In this document: piece after piece, positions 1 through 9,302 of the stretch
How positions within the stretch are numbered: position 1 is the stretch's first letter
Layout: the number at the start of each line of letters is the position of its first letter
Translations under genes and position numbers: made by a program
Notes under the pieces: model-generated
Databases searched by the model: none
Told to the model about the DNA's origin: nothing
The model's input: only the letters and a program-made list of their open reading frames with translations
Assembly: GCA_007117355.1 (NCBI GenBank)
Contig: SKGS01000238.1
Span: forward strand, 1 to 34,285
Direction of reading: 5' to 3'
Source: Lishizhenia sp.
GTDB taxonomy: Bacteria; Bacteroidota; Bacteroidia; Flavobacteriales_D; Crocinitomicaceae
DNA length: 34,285 nucleotides

Positions 1-2016
1 CAACCTATTCCTGGAATAACATTAGACCCAAGCAATGGAACGGTTGAGATGAATGTAGGTCAGCAAGGAAACTTTATAGTAGTTGTACTAATTGAAGAAT
101 TTGATGATGATGGTAACGTCATTAGTTCTACTAATTTTGATTTTCAAGTTACTGCTATTGTTTGTCAGAACGATGCTCCTGGAGGAGATGTGACTGGAAT
201 AGAAAACCCGACAGGTAATATTGAACAAGTCTCACCTAATGAAATTAATGTATGTTTTGGTGAAGAAGTCTGCTTCGATGTTACGTTTACTGATGATGAC
301 CCAGATGATGAACTTACAGTAACTTCCAATTTGAATAGTGGATTTCCAAATGGCACATTGACGAGTGTAGGAACTAACCCAATCACATCTACGGTTTGTT
401 TTGAAGCAGGTAATATTGAACAATCTAATAATATTACATTTTTGATTCAAGATGATGCCTGTCCTATAGTTGGTCAGAACAATTATACTGTAGTAGTTAA
501 TACTATTGAATGTATAACTTGTCAAGTTAATATTAATGCCGAGATAGTTTCTTGCGATTCTAATCCAGGTCTAATATTTGAAGTGGAAGGAACAGCCAAT
601 TTAAATAATATGCCGAGTGATGGGCAACTGGTTATTGAAAATTGTTTTGGGGAACAAGTTGTTTTCGATGCTCCTTTTAGTAGCTCATACAATTTTTCTT
701 TTTCAAATGTCCCAGGAAACGGACAGAACTGTCCTGTTACTGCAACTTTTGTAAATGCAACTGAATGTGAGGCGCAAAATATTTTCAACTTGGATTTGTC
801 TTCTGGAGGATTTATTGATGCAGGACCAGATGTTGAAGTATGTCAGGGTGAAACAGTAGTTCTGCAAGTTCAAACTGATTTAGCTTCTTATTCTTGGTCT
901 CCAAATATTCAATCTGGTGTTGCTTTTTCTCCTCCAGTTGGAACGAATACATACACAGCTTCAGGTGTAAATTCAGAAGGTTGTCCTGTGGTTGATGAGG
1001 TTGTTGTAACTGTCCATCCTAATCCAACAGTTTCTGCGGGAACTGATGTGAACGCATGTGAAGGGGATCAAGTTACTTTATCAGGTTCAGGAGCTGCAAC
1101 GTACTCATGGACTGGGGGGATTCAAAATGGCATTCCGTTTACTCCATCTGGTTCATCTACTTATACTGTTACAGGAACAACTGCTCAAGGGTGTGTGGGA
1201 ACGGATCAAGTTACGGTGACTTTAGGTTCAGGGGCTAATAGCGTGATATTTGGTAGGAACTTTCAAGGTTGTCAGCCATTGGAAGTTGAGCTCAATAATA
1301 TAATGGCAGACGCCAATTCTACTTGTACATGGACTTTCAGTAATGGTGGACAAGTTACAGGATGCGAGACTACATTTTTGTTCAATACGCCAGGCTGCTA
1401 TGATGTAACGCTTACCACTGTTTCTTCATCAGGTTGTGAAAGTGTAGCAACAGCCGAGCAGGTGATTTGTGTTTACGCTAACCCTGTTGCGGATTTTGAC
1501 GTGAGCCCAGAAGAGATAACTAATATTTTTAATCAAGCAAATTTCAATAATAATAGTACAGGAGCATCAGAATTTATTTGGGATTTTGGTGACGGTAGCC
1601 CTGAAGTTTCTACAACAAACCCTGTTCATCAATACCCACCAGAGTCTGGCTCTTATGTTGTTAATTTAACAGCAGTTTCAGAAGAAGGATGTGAGAATGT
1701 TTTTACACGATTGATTAGAGTTATTGAAGAAGTTGTTTTGTATGTGCCAAATGCTTTCACGCCAGACAATGATTTGTTTAATGAAGTTTTTCAACCAGTT
1801 TTCACTTCTGGATTTGACCCTATGGATTACCAATTACTAATTTTTAATCGTTGGGGAGAAGTGATGTTTGAATCTTTTGACGCAAGCGTAGGTTGGGACG
1901 GAACTTATGGTGGAAAAATTGTTCCTGACGGTACTTATATCTGGAAGATAACCTTTGGTTCGAAAGATTTTGACAAGCGACAAGTTAAAACTGGTCATGT
2001 GACATTGATTAGATAG
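1..2016 (+). CDS. Large secreted adhesin-like protein with tandem Ig-like repeats, PKD domain and gliding motility-associated (type B T9SS) C-terminal domain; 5' truncated by window edge
   Basis: The frame of ORF 49..2016 is open back to base 1 (QPIPGITLDPSNGTVEM...), so the ATG at 49 is probably internal. Tandem repeats DAGPDVEVCQGETVVL.../SAGTDVNACEGDQVTL...; PKD signature FIWDFGDGSPEVSTTNPVHQY; C-terminus VPNAFTPDNDLFNEVFQP...YQLLIFNRWGEVMF...WDGTYGGKIVPDGTYIWKI typical of the CHU_C/gliding C-terminal family. Confidence 0.9.
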   Translation, partial: QPIPGITLDPSNGTVEMNVGQQGNFIVVVLIEEFDDDGNVISSTNFDFQVTAIVCQNDAPGGDVTGIENPTGNIEQVSPNEINVCFGEEVCFDVTFTDDDPDDELTVTSNLNSGFPNGTLTSVGTNPITSTVCFEAGNIEQSNNITFLIQDDACPIVGQNNYTVVVNTIECITCQVNINAEIVSCDSNPGLIFEVEGTANLNNMPSDGQLVIENCFGEQVVFDAPFSSSYNFSFSNVPGNGQNCPVTATFVNATECEAQNIFNLDLSSGGFIDAGPDVEVCQGETVVLQVQTDLASYSWSPNIQSGVAFSPPVGTNTYTASGVNSEGCPVVDEVVVTVHPNPTVSAGTDVNACEGDQVTLSGSGAATYSWTGGIQNGIPFTPSGSSTYTVTGTTAQGCVGTDQVTVTLGSGANSVIFGRNFQGCQPLEVELNNIMADANSTCTWTFSNGGQVTGCETTFLFNTPGCYDVTLTTVSSSGCESVATAEQVICVYANPVADFDVSPEEITNIFNQANFNNNSTGASEFIWDFGDGSPEVSTTNPVHQYPPESGSYVVNLTAVSEEGCENVFTRLIRVIEEVVLYVPNAFTPDNDLFNEVFQPVFTSGFDPMDYQLLIFNRWGEVMFESFDASVGWDGTYGGKIVPDGTYIWKITFGSKDFDKRQVKTGHVTLIR

Positions 2017-2068
2017 TCATTTTTGACTAATATTAATGTTATTTTAAGTTTTTTTAAGCCCTTTTTTT

Positions 2069-2084
2069 AAAAGCTTTGCTTTTT
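2069..2084 (+). terminator. Short hairpin with T-tract downstream of the adhesin gene
   Basis: AAAAGC-TTT-GCTTTTT: 6-bp stem with 3-nt loop ending in a T run, about 50 nt after the stop at 2016. Weak stem. Confidence 0.35.
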
Positions 2085-2232
2085 AAGTTTAATGTTAACT
2101 ATTTTCGGTTTATGTTAATAGGTTTAATATATAGTTAATAAATGCGTAATATTAAGTTAACCTACTCACTTGTCAAATAGATAAACGCAATTGTTAATGG
2201 GTTTACTTTCTTTGAAGAAATTAAATTTCATT

Positions 2233-5200
2233 ATGATACCTCGTTTATACTTAAACTACTTAATTTTTGGTGTATTACTTATTATGTTACCAAAAGTTTC
2301 TTTTCAACAAACTGTTGCAATTAATGAAGTGGTGGCATCAAATGCTACGACTATTGCGGATGAAGATGGTGATTACCCTGACTGGATAGAACTGTACAAT
2401 TATGGCACTTCTCCAGTTAATTTGGGAGGGTTCGGTTTGTCGGATAATGAAGACCAACCATTCAAGTGGACTTTGCCAAGTGTTATTTTACAACCTAACC
2501 AGTTTCTAATCGTTTGGGCGTCTGGTAAAAATAGAATAACAATTGGTCAACCTTTACATACAAATTACAGTATTAGTTCGAGTGGTGAACCAATAATCTT
2601 AACACGTTTTGATGGAGAATTGATTAGTAATGCCCCAAGTGTAGAATTAGTAAGTGACGTTTCTATAGGTCGGCAGCCAGATGGTACAGGAGATTGGTTG
2701 TTTTTTTTAGAGCCAACACCCGGTGAACCTAATACAGGAGTAGGTATTGAAGAGCTAATTGCTCCGCCTACATTTTCTCATGAATCAGGTTATTTTAATA
2801 CTCCATTTGAACTAACTATTTCTCATAGTAATCCCGATGCAATAATTATTTATACCACTGATGGTTCAGAACCTGATATTGAAAATTTAGAAGGAACGGT
2901 ATATGAATATAAAAATGAATACCCAATTCAAACGAATGCAGAGCCTTTTCCAGCATTGATTGATTCGTTTATTTCTAAACAATACGACGGTTCGTTTTTC
3001 ATGCAGGACCCTTCTGGATTTCAAGATAAGTTTACTCATAAGAACACTCGACAGCATATTCAACACATTCCAGAAAATCCAGTTCGAAAACTTAATATAA
3101 TCAAAGCAAGAGCTTACGTGAATGGGTTTCCGTCTCAGGTTGTAGCGCGAAATTATTTTGTTTGGCCACTTGGAAATCCTTATGATTTACCAGTCATTTC
3201 TATACAAACACAAGAGAATTATATGTTTGATTATGAAAATGGTGTTTATACGGCAGGAATTGATTTTGATACTTGGAGAGCAAACTCCCCTAATAATAAT
3301 CAATATTGGCGTTCAAATTGGAATAATTATTGGAGAAGAGGAGCAGAGTGGGAGTACCCTTGTCATGTAGAAATATTTGAACCTATTAATTTTGATAAAA
3401 TTTTAAGTACTGGAGCGGGTTGGAGAATACATGGAAATAACTCTAGAAATAGAGTGTTGAAAAATTTGAGACTATATGCAAGAGGTATGTATGGACAAAA
3501 TATATTTGTATATAATCCATTTGAACAACCTATTTTTGATGCGCCAAATCAAAATTCTGACAGATATAATCGTATGCTACTAAGAGGTGACGGTTCTGGT
3601 GGATCAATTGCATATGATGTTGTAATGAACAGATTATTGCCAGAAGTATATAATGGTGTTTCGAGGATTAGACCTGCAATTCATTTTATAAACGGAGAAT
3701 ATTGGGGGTTAACTTCGATACGCGATAGAATGGATGTTCATCATTATGAACTTAATTTTGGTATAGATCGTAATAACTTTGCTCAAATAGACTGCAAAGG
3801 GAGCAATTGTGCAACCAATAGTGGAACTAGCGCAGATAACTCAGATTATAGTAGTTTAAGAAATTACATAAGAGACAATGACATGGTGGACCAAGCTCAT
3901 TTCGATTCTGTTGAAAAGCGATTAGACATGACATCTTTTATTGATCACATGGTACTTCAAATTTATTCAGCAGACGATAGTTATGAACGTTATTTCTGGA
4001 AAGCCCGTACTCCTGTAAACGACGGTTATGGTGATGGTAGGTGGAGAGTGAGCACTCAGGATTTTGAAGCTTCACTCAAAACTAATACCAATTGGGTTGA
4101 GTATATGGCAAATACTAGTTCATCATCCAATGAGTCTATTCATGGAAACCTAATAGCCAACGATGGCTACAAGAATAATTTTCTCACGCGATTTGCTGAT
4201 ATGCTAAATTCTACTATGGCTAGTCATAGAGTAGTTCAGCTTGTTAATCGAACCTTTGAAGAAGTAGAACCTTATATAGCAGATGATTTACATCGCTCCC
4301 CGAGAAGTGATTTTTACACTAATTCGGATAAACAAAATCTATTAGGGTTTGCAGATGCTAGACCAAATCAGGTCAGAGAGGAGTTAGCTGAGTTTTTTGG
4401 AATTGAAGCTATTGTGGATATAACTGTTGAAATTTCGGATAATGAAGCAGGAGAGATAAAATGGAACACTATTAATTTAGATTCTAGTATTCCTGGTATT
4501 CCTGAAAGTCCATTTCCTTGGGTAGGGAAATATTTTGAAGGTATTCCAATAACAGCTACTGCAAAAGCTAATCCTGGTTATACTTTTTCGCATTGGTCGG
4601 GTGATGTTTCTAGTACAGACGCTACCATAACTTTTACACCAAATGGAAATATGGAAGTAAAAGCAAATTTTGACCCGATAGTTTATGATAAAGAATTAAT
4701 TTATTTTTGGTTATTGGATGGTGAGATACCGAACAATACTCCTTTAGAGAGACTTGATGCAACCTATGCAGTCAATAATCTTGAGGCGGCAATAACTTAC
4801 AGCTCATGTTTGGACGGTTATCCATTTAACGAAAGCCACGTAAACTGGAGAAAAGCTTCTATGGAAAGAAGAAATGCGCCTACGCCAATCAATTATCGTC
4901 CTGTTGCAAATAATCAATTGCCTTATGATGGCAGTGAAATGCGCGGAATACAAATTAGACAACCGTTTCGAAATGATAATTTGGAAAACGTAATGGTACT
5001 AGAGTTTCCAACTACTGGATATCGTAATATTGAACTAACATTAGCTATTGAATCAGATGGAGCTGCTCAGTCTTTGTTGATAGATTATTGGAATGGCTCT
5101 AGTTGGTCCACTAGCGAACTCGAACAATCTACTTTTTTAATCGGTTCTAGTTATGCATTAATTTCATGCGATTTTTCAGAGGTAGAAGAAGCAAATGATA

Positions 5201-5559
5201 ATGAAGAATTTCAAATTAGATTAAGATTTGACGGAGAAAACATGTTTTCTGATGATGGATTAAGAGCGCACTTTAATAATATTGCAATCGAAGGCGAAAA
5301 ACTTTTAAGCACAACCAAAATTAATAAAGTTGATGTGTTTAAGGCTTATCCAAACCCAACAAATTCTAAATTCGTAATTGAGTCAAGTGAACCAGTTCAA
5401 TCGTTTTATATTTACAATATTTACGGTCAGTTGGTAGAAGTTTTGAACCCAAAAAGTACGCTTTTTGAAGTGGATTTGTCTAGGCAACCTAAAGGAATTT
5501 ATGTTTGTCGCTCGAATTGGGAAGGTCACTCAGAAACGATTAGGATAATAAAGCAATAG
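2233..5559 (+). CDS. Secreted CotH kinase family protein with lamin-tail domain, chitobiase-like C-terminal domain, repeat domain and T9SS type A sorting domain
   Basis: ORF 2191..5559 begins with TTG; ATG at 2233 gives a clean signal peptide (MIPRLYLNYLIFGVLLIMLPKVSFQQ). Lamin-tail-like INEVVASNATTIADEDGDYPDWIELYNYG...LGGFGLSDN; FTHESGYF...IIYTTDGSEPD-type segment; CotH-like LLRGDGSGGSIAYDVVMNRLLPE...HFINGEYWGLTSIRDRMD; C-term KAYPNPTNSKFVIES...FYIYNIYGQLVE...KGIYV typical T9SS sorting domain. Confidence 0.85.
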   Translation: MIPRLYLNYLIFGVLLIMLPKVSFQQTVAINEVVASNATTIADEDGDYPDWIELYNYGTSPVNLGGFGLSDNEDQPFKWTLPSVILQPNQFLIVWASGKNRITIGQPLHTNYSISSSGEPIILTRFDGELISNAPSVELVSDVSIGRQPDGTGDWLFFLEPTPGEPNTGVGIEELIAPPTFSHESGYFNTPFELTISHSNPDAIIIYTTDGSEPDIENLEGTVYEYKNEYPIQTNAEPFPALIDSFISKQYDGSFFMQDPSGFQDKFTHKNTRQHIQHIPENPVRKLNIIKARAYVNGFPSQVVARNYFVWPLGNPYDLPVISIQTQENYMFDYENGVYTAGIDFDTWRANSPNNNQYWRSNWNNYWRRGAEWEYPCHVEIFEPINFDKILSTGAGWRIHGNNSRNRVLKNLRLYARGMYGQNIFVYNPFEQPIFDAPNQNSDRYNRMLLRGDGSGGSIAYDVVMNRLLPEVYNGVSRIRPAIHFINGEYWGLTSIRDRMDVHHYELNFGIDRNNFAQIDCKGSNCATNSGTSADNSDYSSLRNYIRDNDMVDQAHFDSVEKRLDMTSFIDHMVLQIYSADDSYERYFWKARTPVNDGYGDGRWRVSTQDFEASLKTNTNWVEYMANTSSSSNESIHGNLIANDGYKNNFLTRFADMLNSTMASHRVVQLVNRTFEEVEPYIADDLHRSPRSDFYTNSDKQNLLGFADARPNQVREELAEFFGIEAIVDITVEISDNEAGEIKWNTINLDSSIPGIPESPFPWVGKYFEGIPITATAKANPGYTFSHWSGDVSSTDATITFTPNGNMEVKANFDPIVYDKELIYFWLLDGEIPNNTPLERLDATYAVNNLEAAITYSSCLDGYPFNESHVNWRKASMERRNAPTPINYRPVANNQLPYDGSEMRGIQIRQPFRNDNLENVMVLEFPTTGYRNIELTLAIESDGAAQSLLIDYWNGSSWSTSELEQSTFLIGSSYALISCDFSEVEEANDNEEFQIRLRFDGENMFSDDGLRAHFNNIAIEGEKLLSTTKINKVDVFKAYPNPTNSKFVIESSEPVQSFYIYNIYGQLVEVLNPKSTLFEVDLSRQPKGIYVCRSNWEGHSETIRIIKQ

Positions 5560-5566
5560 TATTGTT

Positions 5567-5617
5567 AAATCTGATTTCGGATAATTCTACCTTAGAGTTA
5601 AGTTTGAAATCAGATTT
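5567..5617 (+). terminator. Inverted repeat / possible terminator downstream of CotH-family gene
   Basis: AAATCTGATTTC (5567-5578) and GAAATCAGATTT (5606-5617) are perfect 12-bp inverted complements separated by 27 nt, followed by ATTTTTATA. Confidence 0.45.
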
Positions 5618-5679
5618 ATTTTTATAAAATTTTCTGCTTATCCATTAGATAATGAAAACGTAAGGTATAAATATACCAT

Positions 5680-5687
5680 TATCTTTG
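5680..5687 (+). promoter_or_regulatory. Bacteroidota-type -7 element TATCTTTG upstream of aminotransferase gene
   Basis: TATCTTTG matches TAnnTTTG, 16 nt before ATG at 5704; no clear -33 TTTG at the usual spacing. Confidence 0.5.
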
Positions 5688-5703
5688 TGCAAACATTTAG
5701 AAC

Positions 5704-6912
5704 ATGATACCATTTTCTCCGCCAAGGATAGACGATAAAATAATAGAAGAAGTAACTGCCGTTTTAAAAAGTGGTTGGATTACAACTGGCCCAAGAACCA
5801 AACAATTTGAAAAAGATTTAACACGGTATTGCGGTAATAAATCAACTGTATGTGTTAATTCTTGGACTATGGGAATGCAAGTTTTTCTTCATTGGTGGGG
5901 TATTGGTGCTGGCGATGAGGTTATATTACCTGCTTACACTTATTGCGCCTCAGGAAATGTCGTCTTGCATTCAGGGGCAAAGTTGATAATGGTAGATTGT
6001 AACTCTGACGATTTTAATTTAAACATAAAGGCTGTTGAAGCGGCAATTACAGAAAAAACGAAAGCTATTATTCCCGTAGATATAGGCGGTTGGCCTTGTG
6101 ACTATGATGAATTGTATAAAATTGTTGAAGCTAAAAAACATTTGTTTCGACCATCAAATGAAAATCAAGAAAAATTAGGAAGAATTCTTATTCTTGCAGA
6201 TGCAGCACATTCTTTAGGTGCAAGTTATAAAAACTTACGAGTTGGTTCAATTGCTGATGTTACGGTTTTTTCATTTCATGCGGTTAAAAACCTAACCACT
6301 GCGGAAGGTGGAGCTATTTGTTTTAATCTTCCTGATGATTTTGACCACGATTTGATTTACAAAGAATTTTGCATAAAAACACTACATGGTCAGTCGAAGG
6401 ATGCGCTTGCGAAAACACAGAAGGGAGCTTGGAAATACGATGTTGAAGAGCCAGGCTTTAAATGCAATATGACCGATGTTCAAGCAGCTATTGGATTGAT
6501 AGAATTACAGCGATATGAAGAAAATTTAGAAAGACGAAAGGCTATATTTCATTCGTATCAAAGCACTTTTGAATCTAAGAGTTGGGCTTGGCTTCCTATG
6601 TTTAAGAATGAGAAAAAAGAATCCTCTTATCACTTATTTCAATTGAGAATTAATAATTGTTCTGAGCAACAAAGGGACGCTATTATTCAATTGATTTCAG
6701 ACAAAGATGTTAGTGTAAATGTTCATTTTCAGCCTTTACCTTTACTTACAGCTTACAAAAAAAGAGGATTTGCTATTAGCGACTTTCCTAATTCAGTTTC
6801 ACTTTATTCGAATGAAATATCATTACCTGTTTATTTTGATTTAACGGACGACCAAGTAAATTCAGTTATAAATGCTGTGATAGAATCGGTAGAAACGGTA
6901 TTGAATCTATAA
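5704..6912 (+). CDS. DegT/DnrJ/EryC1/StrS family PLP-dependent sugar aminotransferase
   Basis: MIPFSPPRIDDKIIEEVTAVLKSGWITTGPRTKQFE; GDEVILPAYTYCASGNVVLHSGAKLIMVDC; DAAHSLGA; PLP-lysine motif SFHAVKNLTTAEGGAI; CNMTDVQAAIGLIQL-like segment. Confidence 0.92.
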   Translation: MIPFSPPRIDDKIIEEVTAVLKSGWITTGPRTKQFEKDLTRYCGNKSTVCVNSWTMGMQVFLHWWGIGAGDEVILPAYTYCASGNVVLHSGAKLIMVDCNSDDFNLNIKAVEAAITEKTKAIIPVDIGGWPCDYDELYKIVEAKKHLFRPSNENQEKLGRILILADAAHSLGASYKNLRVGSIADVTVFSFHAVKNLTTAEGGAICFNLPDDFDHDLIYKEFCIKTLHGQSKDALAKTQKGAWKYDVEEPGFKCNMTDVQAAIGLIELQRYEENLERRKAIFHSYQSTFESKSWAWLPMFKNEKKESSYHLFQLRINNCSEQQRDAIIQLISDKDVSVNVHFQPLPLLTAYKKRGFAISDFPNSVSLYSNEISLPVYFDLTDDQVNSVINAVIESVETVLNL

Positions 6913-6925
6913 ATATGATTTAACA

Positions 6926-7519
6926 ATGATAAAACGTCTGTTTGATATTCTCTTTTCTCTGGTAGTTCTAATTATTTTTCTTCCATTTGGAGTTGTAATA
7001 TCGCTGCTTATTCTTTCAACGAGTAGAGGAGGGGTTTTTTACAGGCAAGTACGAGTAGGAAAAGAAGGGAAATTGTTTAAGTTGTTTAAGTTTAGAACAA
7101 TGCGAACAAATGCAGACAAAACTGGTAAGCTGACCATTGGTATGAAAGACCCGAGAATAACAACTATTGGTTATTTTTTGAGAAAATATAAAATAGATGA
7201 GTTTCCTCAGTTCATAAATGTTTTGCTTGGAGACATGAGTGTTGTTGGCCCAAGACCAGAGGTAAAGGAATATACGAATTTATATACAGAAAATCAGCGA
7301 AAAGTACTAGCTGTAAAACCGGGAATTACGGATTATGCGTCGTTAGAATACTTTGACGAAAATCGTTTATTAGGTGAAAGCGAAAACCCTAAAAAAACAT
7401 ATATAGAAGAAATAATGCCTGCAAAGTTAGAATTGAATCAAAAATACATTTCAAAACCCACTATTAGGAATGATTTGAAAATAATTTGGCTCACAGTTAA
7501 AAAGGTTGTTGGGGGATGA
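6926..7519 (+). CDS. Bacterial sugar transferase (undecaprenyl-phosphate phosphosugar transferase type)
   Basis: MIKRLFDILFSLVVLIIFLPFGVVISLLI; GVFYRQVRVGKEGKLFKLFKFRTMR; KYKIDEFPQFINVLLGDMSVVGPRPEVKEY; single N-terminal TM helix. Confidence 0.93.
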   Translation: MIKRLFDILFSLVVLIIFLPFGVVISLLILSTSRGGVFYRQVRVGKEGKLFKLFKFRTMRTNADKTGKLTIGMKDPRITTIGYFLRKYKIDEFPQFINVLLGDMSVVGPRPEVKEYTNLYTENQRKVLAVKPGITDYASLEYFDENRLLGESENPKKTYIEEIMPAKLELNQKYISKPTIRNDLKIIWLTVKKVVGG

Positions 7520-7635
7520 TAGTTTTCATAGAATTGATGCCCGTAATATCACATACAATAAGGTTATAAGAAATTTTGAGAAGACGAGAAATACAATTCA
7601 TTTCATCATTGAAAATGTGCGTTGAATAATTTCCT

Positions 7636-7643
7636 TAGTTTTG
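7636..7643 (+). promoter_or_regulatory. Bacteroidota-type -7 element TAGTTTTG
   Basis: TAGTTTTG matches TAnnTTTG, upstream of ATG 7665. Confidence 0.35.
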
Positions 7644-7664
7644 TATTCAATACATTAAACTCTA

Positions 7665-8702
7665 ATGAAGCAAATAACTACAGTTTTAAAGTTCCTTATT
7701 CCTCTTGCATTAGGGTTTTATCTATTATGGCATTTTTATACTGCAATGGATGAGCCAACGAAAGAGGTGTTTTTTAGAGGAATTCGAGAGGCGAATTATT
7801 TTTGGATTAGTCTTTCATTGATTTTGGGTTGGTTTTCTCATTTGGCAAGAGCTTACAGATGGAAGTATTTACTAGAACCACTTGGTTTACGACCTTCTTT
7901 CTGGCATCGGTACCACGCTTTGATGGTTGGTTATTTGATAAATCTAGCCATCCCAAGAGCAGGAGAAGCAACACGAGCAGCACTATTATATAGAACGGAC
8001 AAAATACCTTTCTCAAAGAGTTTTGGTACAATAATCGGCGAAAGAGTTTTTGACCTAGTTATGCTTGGATTGATTCTTTTACTAGCGTTTTCGTTAAATT
8101 TTGAAGATATCTTGAGCATTAGAGACTTAATTAGGCCTCAAGAAGATGGCAATAGTGGAGGGATAAACTGGTTATTTTGGATTTTACTTTTGATAGGTTT
8201 TGGTTTTTTTATTTTCCTCGTTTCATACTTTAAGGTTAAAAAATTTAGAACCAAGATTAACATTTTTATTCGGGAAATTATGTCAGGTGTTTTTTCCATA
8301 TTTAAAACAAAAGACCCTTTCGGATTTATCTTTTTTACATTATTAATTTGGTTTCTTTACATTCTCTATTTTGGTATTTGTTTTTATGCATTTGACGCAA
8401 CCAAAACATTTTCATTTGGTGGTATTTTGATTGGGTTTATAGCTGGTACATTTGGGGTGATGTTTACTAATGGTGGAATAGGGGCTTATCCTTATCTTGT
8501 GGGGTTGGTTGTTGCATTTTATATTGGCGATCAAATGGAGTCTCAAGAAATGGCTACGGGCATTGGAAAGGCACTTGGAATGATTATTTGGTCAACACAG
8601 ACTATTGGAATGATAATTTTGGGATTTATTTCCTTTATTCTTCTACCTAGAAATTTTGAAAAAGAAAAGAGCAATGGAGCATTGGAAAAAAATATTGAAT
8701 AA
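7665..8702 (+). CDS. Lysylphosphatidylglycerol synthase TM region / flippase-like domain membrane protein (UPF0104-like)
   Basis: Multi-TM protein; segments [76 protein letters not shown] are characteristic of this family. Confidence 0.85.
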   Translation: MKQITTVLKFLIPLALGFYLLWHFYTAMDEPTKEVFFRGIREANYFWISLSLILGWFSHLARAYRWKYLLEPLGLRPSFWHRYHALMVGYLINLAIPRAGEATRAALLYRTDKIPFSKSFGTIIGERVFDLVMLGLILLLAFSLNFEDILSIRDLIRPQEDGNSGGINWLFWILLLIGFGFFIFLVSYFKVKKFRTKINIFIREIMSGVFSIFKTKDPFGFIFFTLLIWFLYILYFGICFYAFDATKTFSFGGILIGFIAGTFGVMFTNGGIGAYPYLVGLVVAFYIGDQMESQEMATGIGKALGMIIWSTQTIGMIILGFISFILLPRNFEKEKSNGALEKNIE

Positions 8703-9201
8703 AATTGTTTCTTTAGAAAAAGCGATTGAACTTTCAAAAGGACTTAAAACCAATCAGAAAAAGATTGTATTCACAAATGGTTGTTTTGACATTCTTCATC
8801 AAGGTCACGTTACCTACTTGGCTAAAGCAGCAGATTACGGAGATTCATTGGTGGTTGGGTTAAATTCAGACGCTAGTGTTAGGAGATTAGGGAAAGGTGA
8901 AGAACGCCCAATAAATAAGGAAGAATCAAGGGCTTTGGTGCTCGCATCATTAGGGTTCGTGGATTATGTGATTATTTTTGACCAAGACACACCTCTTAAT
9001 CTGTTAGAAGCAATTCGGCCGGATGTACTTGTAAAAGGAGGGGATTATGTCGCTAGTGAAGAGAATGTAAACTCCTCTGGCTATATTGTAGGTAGTAAAG
9101 AGGTTAGGCAAAACGGGGGCGAAGTTGTAACTATTCCTTTAGAAGAAGGCTTTTCTACTACGGCGATTGTTTTAAAGTTACAAAGTGACAAGTCCAGATA
9201 A
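8674..9201 (+). CDS. rfaE2: D-glycero-beta-D-manno-heptose 1-phosphate adenylyltransferase-like nucleotidyltransferase
   Basis: [76 protein letters not shown]: cytidylyltransferase/RfaE2 motifs. ORF starts at TTG 8656; ATG 8674 preferred. Overlaps the 3' end of the upstream gene. Confidence 0.9.
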   Translation: MEHWKKILNKIVSLEKAIELSKGLKTNQKKIVFTNGCFDILHQGHVTYLAKAADYGDSLVVGLNSDASVRRLGKGEERPINKEESRALVLASLGFVDYVIIFDQDTPLNLLEAIRPDVLVKGGDYVASEENVNSSGYIVGSKEVRQNGGEVVTIPLEEGFSTTAIVLKLQSDKSR

Positions 9202-9251
9202 GTCATTATAGCGTTAGAAAATTCTTGAACCAACGAATTAATGGTATTTTG

Positions 9252-9282
9252 TTTGGTTAAAACCTCAATATTATTAGTTTTG
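9252..9282 (+). promoter_or_regulatory. Bacteroidota sigma-type promoter TTTG-N19-TAGTTTTG
   Basis: TTTG at 9252-9255, TAGTTTTG at 9275-9282, 19-nt spacing; ATG at 9303 follows. Confidence 0.6.
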
Positions 9283-9302
9283 CTTTGATATAGTTGTTTT
9301 AT

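Noticed and set aside
165-788. Minus-strand ORFs inside the first adhesin gene
   Set aside because: Antisense shadows of a well-supported CDS with no recognisable protein features.
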